A stretch of DNA of 64,000 nt from Streptomyces sp. SID12488 (GTDB lineage: Bacteria; Actinomycetota; Actinomycetes; Streptomycetales; Streptomycetaceae). The stretch's first letter is position 1. The number at the start of each line of letters is the position of its first letter. The DNA lies in NCBI RefSeq assembly GCF_010548275.1, contig NZ_JAAGLT010000004.1:62001-126000 (forward strand), given 5' to 3'. Below are positions 1-8,765 of this stretch, in pieces. The position numbers and the translations under genes are program-made. The notes under the pieces were generated by a model. It saw nothing but the letters and a program-made list of their open reading frames with translations. It was not told the DNA's origin and searched no databases.

Positions 1-567
1 GAGATCCTCGACGCCGACAAGCTGCCGCTGCGCTACGCCGGCTTCTCGCCGTGCTTCCGCCGCGAGGCCGGCACCTACGGCAAGGACACCCGGGGCATCT
101 TCCGCGTGCACCAGTTCGACAAGGTCGAGATGTTCTCGTACGTCAACCCCGAGGACGCCGAGAACGAGCACCAGCGTCTCCTGGACTGGGAGAAGCAGTG
201 GCTGACCGCCCTCGAACTGCCCTTCCAGGTCATCGACGTGGCCTCGGGCGACCTGGGCGCCTCCGCCTCGCGCAAGTTCGACTGCGAGGCGTGGATCCCG
301 ACCCAGGGCAAGTACCGCGAGCTGACGTCGGCCTCCAACTGCGACAGCTTCCAGGCCCGGCGCCTGTCCGTGCGGATGCGCGACACCAGCGACGGCAAGA
401 ACAGGGTCCAGCCGCTCTCGACGCTGAACGGCACGCTGTGCGCCGTACCGCGCACGATCGTGGCGATCCTGGAGAACCACCAGCTGGCCGACGGCTCGGT
501 GCGCGTACCCGAGATGCTGCGCCCGTATCTCGGCGGCCGGGAGCTGCTGGAGCCGGTCGCCAAGTGA
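1..567 (+). CDS. serS: Seryl-tRNA synthetase, C-terminal part (5' end outside window)
   Basis: This is the last 188 residues of a class II aminoacyl-tRNA synthetase, which charges tRNA-Ser with serine in the cytoplasm. The frame is open from base 1. It contains class II motif 2 ([18 protein letters not shown]) and motif 3 with the typical seryl-enzyme wording [20 protein letters not shown] near the end. The strings [15 protein letters not shown] and [11 protein letters not shown] are also typical of SerRS active sites. The N-terminal tRNA-binding coiled coil lies outside the window. The stop overlaps the GTG start of the following HAD gene by four bases, so the two are probably co-translated. 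Confidence 0.97.
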   Translation, partial: EILDADKLPLRYAGFSPCFRREAGTYGKDTRGIFRVHQFDKVEMFSYVNPEDAENEHQRLLDWEKQWLTALELPFQVIDVASGDLGASASRKFDCEAWIPTQGKYRELTSASNCDSFQARRLSVRMRDTSDGKNRVQPLSTLNGTLCAVPRTIVAILENHQLADGSVRVPEMLRPYLGGRELLEPVAK

Positions 568-1376
568 CCGACGCCGCTGGGTCGTTCCCGTACCGGCTCG
601 TCGCGACCGATCTCGACGGAACGCTCCTGCGCTCCGACGACTCGGTCTCGGCGCGCACCCGCGAGGCACTCGCCGCAGCCACCGCGGCGGGCGCCGCGCA
701 CATCGTCGTCACCGGCCGGGGGGTGCGCTGGACGCGGCACGTCCTCGATGAACTGGGCTACGAGGGACTCGCGGTCTGCGGCCAGGGCGCACAGGTCTAC
801 GACGTAGGGGCGCATCGCCTGCTGACGTCGATCACCCTGGACCGGCAGCTGGCCTCGCTCGCGCTGGCGAAGATCGAGGCGGAGGTCGGCCCGCTGTTCC
901 TCGCGGCGAGCCGGGCGGGCCTCGACGGCGAGGTGTTGATCGGGCCGGGCTACGAGAGCGTGGGCTCGCTGCCCTTCGTCCCGCTCACGGAACCGTCGGA
1001 CCTCTGGACCGAGCCGCTGGGCAAGATCTACATCCAGCATCCGACCCTGTCCACCGACGAGCTCACCGAGGTCGCCGCCCGGACCGCGGGCGGCTTCGTC
1101 ACGGTCACCATGGCCGGCGAGGGGATCGTCGAACTCCTCCCCCTGGGCCTGACCAAGGCGAAGGGGCTGTCCCTGGCGGCCCGCCGGCTCGGCCTGAAGT
1201 CCGCGGACACGATCGCCTTCGGCGACATGCCCAACGACATCCCGATGCTCAACTGGGCGGCACGCGGGGTGGCGATGGCCAACGCCCACGCCGAACTGCG
1301 GGCGGTGGCGGACGAGGTGACGTCGTCGAACGACGAGGACGGCATCGCGGTGGTGCTGGAGCGGTTGCTGGCGTAG
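564..1376 (+). CDS. Cof-type HAD-IIB family sugar-phosphate phosphatase
   Basis: This 270-residue cytoplasmic hydrolase is of the HAD superfamily, Cof/IIB type, whose members dephosphorylate small phosphorylated metabolites. Motif I is DLDGTLL (nucleophile plus general acid Asp), motif II is the Thr in VVTGRG, and motif IV is [10 protein letters not shown], with a conserved Lys in LTKAKGL. The start is GTG inside the four-base overlap GTGA with the serS stop, which implies translational coupling. A longer upstream reading of the frame is only serS sequence in another frame. A paralogue with the same motifs lies at 10394-11263. The substrate cannot be deduced. Confidence 0.9.
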   Translation: MTDAAGSFPYRLVATDLDGTLLRSDDSVSARTREALAAATAAGAAHIVVTGRGVRWTRHVLDELGYEGLAVCGQGAQVYDVGAHRLLTSITLDRQLASLALAKIEAEVGPLFLAASRAGLDGEVLIGPGYESVGSLPFVPLTEPSDLWTEPLGKIYIQHPTLSTDELTEVAARTAGGFVTVTMAGEGIVELLPLGLTKAKGLSLAARRLGLKSADTIAFGDMPNDIPMLNWAARGVAMANAHAELRAVADEVTSSNDEDGIAVVLERLLA

Positions 1377-1707
1377 GCCCCTGCGGGGCTGGGCCGGGGG
1401 TCTGGGAGGACGGCCCGCGCGGAGTGAATCGCGCGCTCGAAGTGGCCGCCCCGGGCAGCTCCCCCCGCAAGGCGGGCCCGCCGGAGGTAGTGACTGCTCC
1501 GGAACCCGCCGCGGGCTGCCCTGAAGGAAGCCGCGCGGACCGCCGTGCATCGGCGTCGCCCGGCTCCACTCCCAGTACCCGACCCAGAACACCGGACAGA
1601 TCCGGCGTACTGGACACAACTACTGTGCCTGTACGCCGAGTCGGGCGCCACCGAATAAACCGGCGAACGGGTTCCGGGGCGGTGGACCGGAACGTCCACC
1701 GCCTGCC
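1377..1707. other. Intergenic, convergent gene ends
   Basis: About 330 bases separate the HAD gene from the convergent small gene. A short GCCCC-TGC-GGGGC hairpin lies directly after the HAD stop (1377-1389) and could act as a weak terminator. I see no convincing gene or RNA in the rest. Confidence 0.5.
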
Positions 1708-1995
1708 CTACTTGCGGCGCCACCTGCGGCGACGCGACTTGCTGAAGAACCAGCCCGCCGGGGGTTCGTCCGACCGCCAGGGCTGCGGCTCAGGTGTCTC
1801 GTTCCGCCACCGCGCTGTCAGCATCCGGGCACGGGCGGACGGTTCGGCGGTTTCGGCAGAGCGTATGAAGTCCTCGTCGAGGACCAACTCGTCCCAGGTC
1901 TCCTCGGAGACCTTCCCATAGGCCTCCCCGGACTCTGCCGGTCCGTCACCCTGGCCCCGGCCGTGCCCCTGGCCCCGTACTGCCTTGCCTGCCAT
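1708..1995 (-). CDS. Small basic conserved hypothetical protein
   Basis: This 95-residue protein has a Gly/Arg-rich start, a central acidic patch (SEETWDELVLDEDFIRSAE) and a very basic tail ending SRRRRWRRK. The ATG at 1995 was chosen because GAGGAGG stands at ribosome-binding distance; the longer upstream reading lacks support. I recognise it only as a type of small protein seen in Streptomyces. The basic tail suggests nucleic-acid or membrane-surface contact, but no function is known. It lies downstream of, and in the same direction as, the ABC transporter operon, about 115 bases away. Confidence 0.7.
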   Translation of the reverse strand: MAGKAVRGQGHGRGQGDGPAESGEAYGKVSEETWDELVLDEDFIRSAETAEPSARARMLTARWRNETPEPQPWRSDEPPAGWFFSKSRRRRWRRK

Positions 1996-2112
1996 CCCCG
2001 TCCTCCTCGCCCAGCGTCCCGCGTCCCCGTTTGTCCAGTGTGCCCGGGCACGTGTGAAGTCCCTGTCAGAAATCCCTGTCAAGAGCGGGCCGCGCGCCCG
2101 GGGTCGGTCCGC

Positions 2113-2832
2113 CTACTCGTCGCCGGTGGGTGTCAGCGTGCGCAGCTTCTGGCCGGCGTACCAGGTGGCGAGGACGGTGACCGCGATCAGCAGGACTGTC
2201 GCCGTGGTCAGGCCGACGTCCGAGGTGATCAGCTCGCCGCCGGTGACCTTGTGGCCGACGGCGAGGGCCCACTGCTGGACGCTCAGTGTGCGCGCCCCGG
2301 GCACCAGGGAGCCGAACAGTGCCTCCCAGACCAGGGCGTAGACGAGCCCGAAGACCACGGCGTGCCGGGACACCGTGCCGAGCAGCAGGAAGAGCGCGGC
2401 ATAGGCGATGGAGGCGACCAGTGCGGCGACCGTGTAGGAGACGGCGACCTGCTGGCCGTTGCCGTTGAGGATGAGGCCGGCGATGAACGTCGGCACCGCC
2501 GAGAACGCCATGGTGACGCCGATCGCGACGATCAGCTTGGTGTAGATGATCTTGTTTCGCTTGAGCGGCTTCGCGAGCAGGTAGACGACGGAGCCGTCGT
2601 CGATCTCCGGGCCGATCGCGCCGGTGCCCGCGATGACGCCGATGAGCGGCACCATCGTGGCGAGGGCGAGGCCGCCCAGCACGTCGGCCGCCGTCTGGTC
2701 GTCGGCGCCGACAAGGAGGCGTACGACGACGGCGATCACGATGAGCAGCAGGGGCAGCGCGCCCAGGATGAGGGCCCGGCGGCGGCCGAGCAGGGCCCGG
2801 TAGGTGAGCCGGGCGACTGTGGGGTCGTACAT
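2113..2832 (-). CDS. ABC-2 type transporter permease subunit
   Basis: This 239-residue membrane protein begins MYDPTVARLTYRALLGRRRA and has about six hydrophobic segments, starting with LILGALPLLLIVIAVVVRLLV. It resembles NosY/ABC-2 permeases that pair with a separate ATPase. The start ATG is preceded by GTAGGAGGCCG. It is the last gene of a four-gene minus-strand operon and lies 10 bases after the ATPase it probably partners. The region around GPEIDDGSVVYLLAKPLKR matches the cytoplasmic coupling segment seen in this family. The substrate is unknown. Confidence 0.85.
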   Translation of the reverse strand: MYDPTVARLTYRALLGRRRALILGALPLLLIVIAVVVRLLVGADDQTAADVLGGLALATMVPLIGVIAGTGAIGPEIDDGSVVYLLAKPLKRNKIIYTKLIVAIGVTMAFSAVPTFIAGLILNGNGQQVAVSYTVAALVASIAYAALFLLLGTVSRHAVVFGLVYALVWEALFGSLVPGARTLSVQQWALAVGHKVTGGELITSDVGLTTATVLLIAVTVLATWYAGQKLRTLTPTGDE

Positions 2833-2842
2833 TTTCGGCCTC

Positions 2843-3754
2843 CTACGCGGCGACGAGATACGAGAACACGGATTCGAGGGACTCGTCGGACGGCGAGACC
2901 GTGAGCAGCCGGATGCCGTGATCCCTGGCAACGCGGGGCAGCAGGGCGGTGAAGCGGCCGAAGTCGACGGCCTGGATGCGCAGCGCGCCCTCCGCGAGGT
3001 CCACCTCGATGCCGGAGGTCGACGGGTCGGCGATCAGCGCGGCGGCGAGGGCCCGGTCGTCGCTGGAGCGGATGAGGTAGCGGTGCGGGCGGTCGGTCAT
3101 CAGACGGCGGATCCGGCGGAAGTCACCGCTGGCCGCGTGCCGTCCGGCGACGACGACCTCGATGTGGGCCGCCAACTGCTCGACCTCTTCGAGGATGTGC
3201 GAGGAGAACAGGACCGTGCGGCCCTCGGCGCCCATGCGGCGCAGCAGGTCCATGAGCTGCATGCGCTGGCGCGGGTCCATGCCGTTGAAGGGCTCGTCGA
3301 GCAGGAGCAGCGACGGGTCGTGGACGAGCGCGCTCGCCATCTTCACGCGCTGGCGCATGCCCTTGGAGTACGTCGAGATCTTGCGGTCCTGCGCGTACTC
3401 CATCTCGACCGTGGCGAGCGCCCGCTGTGCCGCCTTGGCACCGAGGCCGTGCAACTCGGCGTTGGCTACGACGAATTCCTTGCCGGTGAGGAAGTCGTAC
3501 ATCGCCTCGCGCTCGGGGACGATGCCGATGTGCTTGTAGATCTGCTCGTTGCGCCACACGGGCTGTCCGTCGAGGGTGACGGTGCCGGTGGAGGGGGGCA
3601 GGAAGCCGCCCATCATGTTGATGAGGGTGGACTTCCCGGCGCCGTTGGGGCCGAGGAGGCCGGTGACGCCGGGGCCGATCGTCATGGTGATGTCGTTGAC
3701 CGCCACCACGTTGCCGAACCAGCGCGAGACATGGTCGATGTTGAGCGTGGTCAC
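2843..3754 (-). CDS. ABC transporter ATP-binding protein
   Basis: This 303-residue nucleotide-binding protein powers the adjacent ABC-2 permeases. Walker A is GPNGAGKST, the signature region is YSKGMRQRVKMASALVHDP, Walker B is LLLLDEPFNGMDP, and the switch His is in SSHILEEVEQL. The C-terminal 80 residues are a separate accessory segment typical of NosF/CcmA-like exporter ATPases. The GTG start at 3754 shares GTGA with the stop of the upstream permease, so translation is coupled. A much longer upstream in-frame stretch is shadow sequence of that permease. Confidence 0.9.
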   Translation of the reverse strand: MTTLNIDHVSRWFGNVVAVNDITMTIGPGVTGLLGPNGAGKSTLINMMGGFLPPSTGTVTLDGQPVWRNEQIYKHIGIVPEREAMYDFLTGKEFVVANAELHGLGAKAAQRALATVEMEYAQDRKISTYSKGMRQRVKMASALVHDPSLLLLDEPFNGMDPRQRMQLMDLLRRMGAEGRTVLFSSHILEEVEQLAAHIEVVVAGRHAASGDFRRIRRLMTDRPHRYLIRSSDDRALAAALIADPSTSGIEVDLAEGALRIQAVDFGRFTALLPRVARDHGIRLLTVSPSDESLESVFSYLVAA

Positions 3755-4674
3755 AGTCCGACCTTTCGGTAGCGGCGCATCAGAAGGCCGTAGCAGCCGG
3801 CGATGAGACCCAGGACGGCGAGCAGGAAGACCACGCCTTCGCCGGCGCTGGGGCCCACCCCTCCGGGGTAGGAGGACGTGGCCCCCAGGAAGGCCGTCTG
3901 CACCCCGTCGATGAGCGTGATGGGCGAGAAGAGGCCGATCCAGGAGGCGGCGCTCGAACTGCCCTGCCCGTCTCCCATGGTCTGCGCGTCGGCGATGGCC
4001 TGGAGCGTGGACACCGCCCCGTAGGAAATGGTCAGTACGGCGATGACCGCCGCGATACCGAAGCCCCGGCGCGGGGTGACCGCCGAGATGACGAGGCCGA
4101 TACCGGCGAACAGCAGCGAGAGCAGTGCCACGGAGACGAGCCCCTGAAGGAAACCCTTGGTCTGGTCGGTGAAGTCGAGCTTGGCCAGCAGGGCGCCCGC
4201 GTAGAGCACGATCAGCGGCACCGCGGTGATGAGGAACAGGGCCGAGGCCAGCGCCGCGAACTTCGCCCGGACGTAGTCCGCGGTCTCGATCGGGCGCGAG
4301 AAGTACAGGGGTACGGTCTTGAAGCGCAGGTCGCGGGAGACGGCCTGGGGTGCCTGCGAGGCGACGTACAGGCCGATGACCGCCTGCATGATGATCGCGT
4401 AGTTCGTGTACTCGACGGGCAGTTTGGTGGCCTTGGTGGCGACCGCGACCGCCACCATGATGGCCGCCGGGACGCACATCACCGCGAAGAGCACCATCGG
4501 CAGCACCTTGGACTTGGCCGAGCGGCCAAGTCCGTAGGAGCCGCGCAGTGACTGCGAGTAGAGCGAGCGCCGGGCGTACGCACGGCCCAGGCGCTGGCCG
4601 TCGTACGAGCGGTAGCCGATGTTGTGGATGCGGGACTGGGCGCCCGTCTGTGCCGGGGTCTGCTCAACCGCCAT
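3751..4674 (-). CDS. ABC-2 type transporter permease subunit
   Basis: This 307-residue protein has a roughly 60-residue hydrophilic N-terminus and then several membrane segments (VLPMVLFAVMCVPAAIMVAVAV first). A conserved cytoplasmic stretch, SRDLRFKTVPLYFSRPIETADYVRAK, is typical of ABC-2 permeases coupled to NosF-like ATPases. It overlaps the upstream ATPase gene by 11 bases and the downstream one by 4, placing it in the centre of a tight operon. Together the four genes probably form one heteromeric exporter or two related ones. Confidence 0.87.
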   Translation of the reverse strand: MAVEQTPAQTGAQSRIHNIGYRSYDGQRLGRAYARRSLYSQSLRGSYGLGRSAKSKVLPMVLFAVMCVPAAIMVAVAVATKATKLPVEYTNYAIIMQAVIGLYVASQAPQAVSRDLRFKTVPLYFSRPIETADYVRAKFAALASALFLITAVPLIVLYAGALLAKLDFTDQTKGFLQGLVSVALLSLLFAGIGLVISAVTPRRGFGIAAVIAVLTISYGAVSTLQAIADAQTMGDGQGSSSAASWIGLFSPITLIDGVQTAFLGATSSYPGGVGPSAGEGVVFLLAVLGLIAGCYGLLMRRYRKVGL

Positions 4675-5677
4675 GGCCGACCGCCTCCTTTCCCGCGCTG
4701 TGCTGTGCGGTGTTCTGTTGTGCGGTGCTCTGCTGTTCGTCGCTGTCGGTGAAGACCTCGGAGATGTGGTGCCTGCGCTGTTCCATGCGCACCAGACCGA
4801 GGCCGAGGTCGGCGACCGTGTCCCGCACGAGGTCGTAGGTGTCCTCGCCCTGGGCGGTGAGCAGCAGGATGTGTCCGGCGCCGGGCAGGCCGCTGCCGTC
4901 GTGGGTGTCCACCCCGCGCGCGTGGAGCGCGTCTCGCACCGCGGCGGTGCCGTCCGGGTGTTCGTCTGTGTCGGTCACCTCGATGGCGAGGATGGCCGTG
5001 GACTGGGTGAAGTCCGTGGTGGAGCTGGACCGCAGGAGCTTCCCGCCGTCGACGACCACCACGTGGTCGCAGGTCCGCTCCAGCTCACCGAGCAGGTGCG
5101 AGGTGACCAGCACCGAGATGCCGAAGTCGGTGTGGATCCGGCGGATCAGGCCGAGCATCTCGTCGCGGCCTACCGGGTCGAGGCCGTTGGTCGGCTCGTC
5201 CAGGAAGACCAGCTGCGGGTCGTGGACCAGCGCCTGGGCGAGCTTGACGCGCTGCTTCATGCCGGTCGAGTAGCCGCCGATGGGACGGTAGCGCTCCTCG
5301 TACAGTCCGACGTGGCGCAGGGTGTCCGCGGTGCGCTCGCGGGCGGCGGCAGGCGGGAGCCCGGACATGCGCGCCATGTGCACGACGAACTCGGTGGCCG
5401 AGACGTCGGGTGGCAGGCAGTCGTGCTCCGGCATGTAGCCGACGCGCTCACGGATGGCGCCGCCCTCGGTGGCGACGTCGAGTCCGAGCACGGCGGCCCG
5501 GCCCTCCGTGGCGGGAGACAGACCCAACAGGATCTTGATCAGGGTGGATTTGCCGGCGCCATTGGCGCCGACGAGTCCGGTCACACCGGGTCCGATGTCC
5601 ATGGAGAGCCGGTCGAGCGCGGTCACCCGGGGGAACCGCTTGCTCAGGCTTTCGGTCGCGATCACAGTCACATCCAT
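4664..5677 (-). CDS. ABC transporter ATP-binding protein, first gene of operon
   Basis: This 337-residue nucleotide-binding protein has Walker A GANGAGKST, a signature region YSTGMKQRVKLAQALVHDP, Walker B LVFLDEPTNGLDPVG and switch His in TSHLLGELE. A C-terminal domain of about 100 residues follows, ending in a Gln/Ser/His-rich tail. The ATG at 5677 (MDVTVIATES) starts the ABC fold directly; the longer reading adds 18 residues with no domain support. The gene opens the operon. Its promoter must lie in 5678-5919, shared divergently with the M24 gene. Confidence 0.9.
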   Translation of the reverse strand: MDVTVIATESLSKRFPRVTALDRLSMDIGPGVTGLVGANGAGKSTLIKILLGLSPATEGRAAVLGLDVATEGGAIRERVGYMPEHDCLPPDVSATEFVVHMARMSGLPPAAARERTADTLRHVGLYEERYRPIGGYSTGMKQRVKLAQALVHDPQLVFLDEPTNGLDPVGRDEMLGLIRRIHTDFGISVLVTSHLLGELERTCDHVVVVDGGKLLRSSSTTDFTQSTAILAIEVTDTDEHPDGTAAVRDALHARGVDTHDGSGLPGAGHILLLTAQGEDTYDLVRDTVADLGLGLVRMEQRRHHISEVFTDSDEQQSTAQQNTAQHSAGKEAVGHGG

Positions 5678-5808
5678 GACGGTAGTGGCGCACACCACAT
5701 CGGTCGTCAACCCGAAGAGCTGTCTCGGCATCCACCTTCAGTCGTACGGGCCCGTAGGGGTCCCCCTCAGGTCGAACAACCGACGGCGGGCCGTCCGCAT
5801 CGGCGCCG

Positions 5809-5817
5809 TTGTCCACA
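5809..5817 (+). promoter_or_regulatory. Isolated DnaA-box match TTGTCCACA
   Basis: TTGTCCACA matches the streptomycete DnaA-box consensus exactly. It lies in the 242-base divergent intergenic region between the ABC operon and the M24 gene. A single box can occur by chance, so binding is uncertain. Confidence 0.4.
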
Positions 5818-5919
5818 GACAGGCGTTCGACTGTTGACGCGGGCTCTAACAAGTGTCAGATTCGCGAGGGTCAAGTTACGGGCGCGTAGCGCGGTCGATG
5901 GGGACGGTGGGCGGCGGCA

Positions 5920-6774
5920 ATGACGACGGCGGAGGCAGGCGGACTCACCAGCGAGTCGGCCGGGGAACTGGCCGGGTTCAGACGGGTGCAACGGCTGGCG
6001 TACGAGTGCGCGGAGGCCGTCGCGGATCGGCTGGAGCCGGGGATCACCGAGCGCGAGGCGGCCCGGATGCTGCGGGAGTGGCTGCGCGAGCGGGGCGTGC
6101 GGGACTGGTTCCATCTGCCCTTCGCCTGGTTCGGGGACCGCACGGCGTTCGTGAACTTCCGCCTCCCGCTCCAGTTCTTTCCGACCGGCCGCCGGCTGGA
6201 GCCGGGGATGCCGTTCATCCTGGACCTGGCCCCGGTCCACCGGGGTTTCGCGGCTGACATCGGCTACTCCGGCTCGCTCGGCGCCAACCCGGTGCAGGAC
6301 CGGCTGATGGCCGACCTGGAGGCGCACCGCGAGCTGATCCTGCGCGAGGTGCGCGAGCGGCGCCCACTGCGCGAGATCTACGAGGACGTGGACCGCCTCA
6401 TGGTCCGCCAGGGCTATGCCAACCGGCATCGCGCGTATCCCTTCGGGGTGATCGCGCACAAGATCGACCGGGTACGCGAACGGCCGTGGTCGCCCCGGCT
6501 GTTCGGGTTCGGTACGCAGTCCCTGAAGGGGCTGGCCGGCGACGCGCTGCGCGGCCACCGCGAGGGCTGGTCGCCCCTGTGGTCGCCGTACCGCTTCTCC
6601 GACCACCCGCCGCAGCCTGGTCTGTGGGCGGTGGAACCGCATCTCGGATTTTGGGGCACAGGGGCTAAGTTCGAGGAGATCCTGGTCGTCACGGACTCCG
6701 CGGACCCGCGGGAGAGCGCGTTCTGGCTGGACGACGATCTGCCGCACGTGCGGCGCTGGGCGGACGCGAAGTGA
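5920..6774 (+). CDS. M24 family metallopeptidase-like protein (aminopeptidase P/creatinase fold)
   Basis: This 284-residue protein has the pita-bread fold of methionine aminopeptidase and prolidase but no long N-terminal creatinase domain. Candidate ligands for the dinuclear metal site are all visible: two Asp in FILDLAPVHRGFAADIGYSG, a His in VIAHKID, and Glu residues in WAVEPHLGFWG and KFEEILVVTD. Exact peptidase activity is uncertain because many short M24 members act on unusual substrates or have lost activity. The next gene starts 28 bases downstream on the same strand, so they probably form an operon. Confidence 0.8.
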   Translation: MTTAEAGGLTSESAGELAGFRRVQRLAYECAEAVADRLEPGITEREAARMLREWLRERGVRDWFHLPFAWFGDRTAFVNFRLPLQFFPTGRRLEPGMPFILDLAPVHRGFAADIGYSGSLGANPVQDRLMADLEAHRELILREVRERRPLREIYEDVDRLMVRQGYANRHRAYPFGVIAHKIDRVRERPWSPRLFGFGTQSLKGLAGDALRGHREGWSPLWSPYRFSDHPPQPGLWAVEPHLGFWGTGAKFEEILVVTDSADPRESAFWLDDDLPHVRRWADAK

Positions 6775-6802
6775 CGATCGTGACCCTTGAGACGGAGGAC
6801 GA

Positions 6803-8557
6803 GTGACTCTCGACGGGGCGCGTGAGCGCCGGGTACGGACGGGCGGGATCGAGCTGTGCGTCGCCGAGTTGGGGGACCCCGCGGACCCCACGGTGATCCT
6901 CGTGCACGGCTATCCGGACACCAAGGAGGTGTGGTCGGAGGTCGCCGCGCGGCTCGCGGACCGCTTCCATGTCGTGCTGTACGACGTGCGGGGCCACGGT
7001 GGTTCGACGACGCCGCGTCCGTTGCGGGGCGGCTTCACCCTGGAGAAGCTGACGGACGACTTCCTGGCGGTCGCGGACGCGGTCAGCCCGGAGCGGCCGG
7101 TGCACCTGGTGGGGCACGACTGGGGCTCGGTGCAGTCCTGGGAGTTCGTCACCGTCGCGCGTGCCGAGGGCCGGATCGCGTCCTTCACGTCGATGTCCGG
7201 GCCGTCCCTCGACCACCTCGGCCACTGGACGAAGGGGCGCCTGAAGCGGCCCACCCCGCGCGCGGTCGCCCAACTCCTGGGCCAGGGACGCCGGTCCTGG
7301 TACGTGTACGCGCTGCACACGCCCGTGCTGCCCGAACTCGCCTGGCGCGGCCCGCTCGGCAAACGCTGGCCGAAGCTGCTGGCCCGCCTGGAGAAGGTCT
7401 CCGGGGACGGCTACCCGACCGCCTCCCTGCCCACGGACGCGGCCAACGGCGCCTGGCTGTACCGGGACAACGTCCGGTCCCGGCTTCGCAGGCCGCGCCC
7501 GGACGCGCACGCGCACGCGCCCGTGCAGCTCATCACGCCCCTGGGTGACGCGTTCCTCTCCGAGCGGCTGTACGACGGACTGGAGCGGTGGGCGCCCCGG
7601 CTGGTGCGCCGCACCCTCGACGCCAAGCACTGGATCCCGCGCACCCGGCCCGACCAGGTGGCCGCCTGGATCGGGGAGTTCGTGACCGCCAACGAGGGCG
7701 GGCGGCTTTCCGCGGCGCCAACGGGCGCGTACGCGCAGCGTTTCGGCGGTCGGCTGGTCCTGGTCACCGGGGCGGGCAGCGGCATCGGACGGGCCACGGC
7801 CTTCGCGTTCGCCGAGGCGGGCGCCCGCGTGGTGGCCGTCGACCGGGACGCCGAAAGTGCCGCCCGCACAGCCGAGTTGGCCCGCCTTGTCGGCGCCCCC
7901 CAAGCCTGGGCGGAGCCTGTCGACGTCACGGACGAGCAGGCGATGGAGAAGCTCGCCGAGAAGGTCGCCACCGAGTACGGCGTGGTGGACGTGCTGGTGA
8001 ACAACGCGGGGATCGGGCTCTCCGGTTCCTTCTTCGACACGACCCCGGAGGACTGGAAGAAGGTCCTGGACGTCAACCTGTGGGGTGTGATCCACGGTTG
8101 CCGGCTCTTCGGGAAGCAGATGGCCGAGCGCGGGCAGGGCGGCCACATCGTGAACATCGCGTCCGCCGCCGCGTTCCAGCCCTCAAAGGTGCTGGCCGCG
8201 TACGGCACTTCGAAGGCCGCGGTGCTGATGCTCAGCGAGTGTCTGCGTGCCGAGCTGGCGGGCCAGGGCATCGGTGTCTCGGCGATCTGCCCAGGGATCG
8301 TCAACACGAACATCACAACGACCGCGCGCTTCGCGGGAGTCGACGCCGAGGAGCAGGCCCGCCGGCAGAGGCGGACGGCTCGGCTCTACGGGTTGCGCAA
8401 CTACCCGCCGGAGAAGGTGGCTTCGGCGATCCTGCGCGCGGTGGTGCGCAACGAGGCGGTCGCACCGGTGACACCGGAGGCCCGGGGCGCGCATCTCATG
8501 TCCCGTTTCCTGCCGGGGGCGTTGAGGGCGCTGGCGCGGATGGACCCGCCACTGTGA
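6803..8557 (+). CDS. Fused alpha/beta hydrolase (epoxide hydrolase-like) and SDR oxidoreductase, EphD type
   Basis: This 584-residue fusion joins two enzymes. Residues about 1-295 are an alpha/beta hydrolase with the HGYPD oxyanion motif, the nucleophile elbow GHDWGS (Asp nucleophile, as in epoxide hydrolases and dehalogenases) and a late catalytic His in DAKHW. Residues about 310-584 are a classical short-chain dehydrogenase with TGAGSGIG cofactor motif, NNAG, a Ser in NIASAAA and YGTSK. The GTG start follows GGAGGACGA. The same architecture is known in mycobacterial EphD. The substrate, perhaps an epoxy or hydroxy lipid, is inference. Confidence 0.9.
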   Translation: MTLDGARERRVRTGGIELCVAELGDPADPTVILVHGYPDTKEVWSEVAARLADRFHVVLYDVRGHGGSTTPRPLRGGFTLEKLTDDFLAVADAVSPERPVHLVGHDWGSVQSWEFVTVARAEGRIASFTSMSGPSLDHLGHWTKGRLKRPTPRAVAQLLGQGRRSWYVYALHTPVLPELAWRGPLGKRWPKLLARLEKVSGDGYPTASLPTDAANGAWLYRDNVRSRLRRPRPDAHAHAPVQLITPLGDAFLSERLYDGLERWAPRLVRRTLDAKHWIPRTRPDQVAAWIGEFVTANEGGRLSAAPTGAYAQRFGGRLVLVTGAGSGIGRATAFAFAEAGARVVAVDRDAESAARTAELARLVGAPQAWAEPVDVTDEQAMEKLAEKVATEYGVVDVLVNNAGIGLSGSFFDTTPEDWKKVLDVNLWGVIHGCRLFGKQMAERGQGGHIVNIASAAAFQPSKVLAAYGTSKAAVLMLSECLRAELAGQGIGVSAICPGIVNTNITTTARFAGVDAEEQARRQRRTARLYGLRNYPPEKVASAILRAVVRNEAVAPVTPEARGAHLMSRFLPGALRALARMDPPL

Positions 8558-8620
8558 CCAGCCCCTCCAAACAGCAGTAAATCTACCCAAGTTGACCAAA
8601 AGCCTTAAAATGCCGACCGG

Positions 8621-8674
8621 TTGTCCACAGTTTCTTCAATTCCCCTGTGGATAACCGCACTTGGCTGTGGATCA
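8621..8674. promoter_or_regulatory. Cluster of three DnaA-box sequences
   Basis: Three nine-base matches to the streptomycete DnaA box lie within 54 bases of intergenic DNA. They are TTGTCCACA at 8621-8629 on the plus strand, and TTATCCACA and TGATCCACA on the minus strand at 8646-8654 and 8666-8674. Spacing is 16 and 11 bases. The local sequence is AT-richer than its surroundings. The cluster lies about 80 bases upstream of kptA, where DnaA could bind as a regulator or be titrated. Confidence 0.6.
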
Positions 8675-8739
8675 AACCTCCGCACCAAAATCAAATGCGT
8701 GATCACCGTCTCACCCGGCACCCTTACGGGATGACCGAC

Positions 8740-8765
8740 GAAAGAGATGGATGAAAGAGATGGAT
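8740..8765 (+). repeat. Tandem 13-base repeat at the kptA start
   Basis: GAAAGAGATGGAT occurs twice without a gap (8740-8752 and 8753-8765). Each copy carries a purine-rich ribosome-binding-like stretch and ATG codons. Two in-frame kptA starts (8751 and 8760) result, so the true start is ambiguous. Confidence 0.8.
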
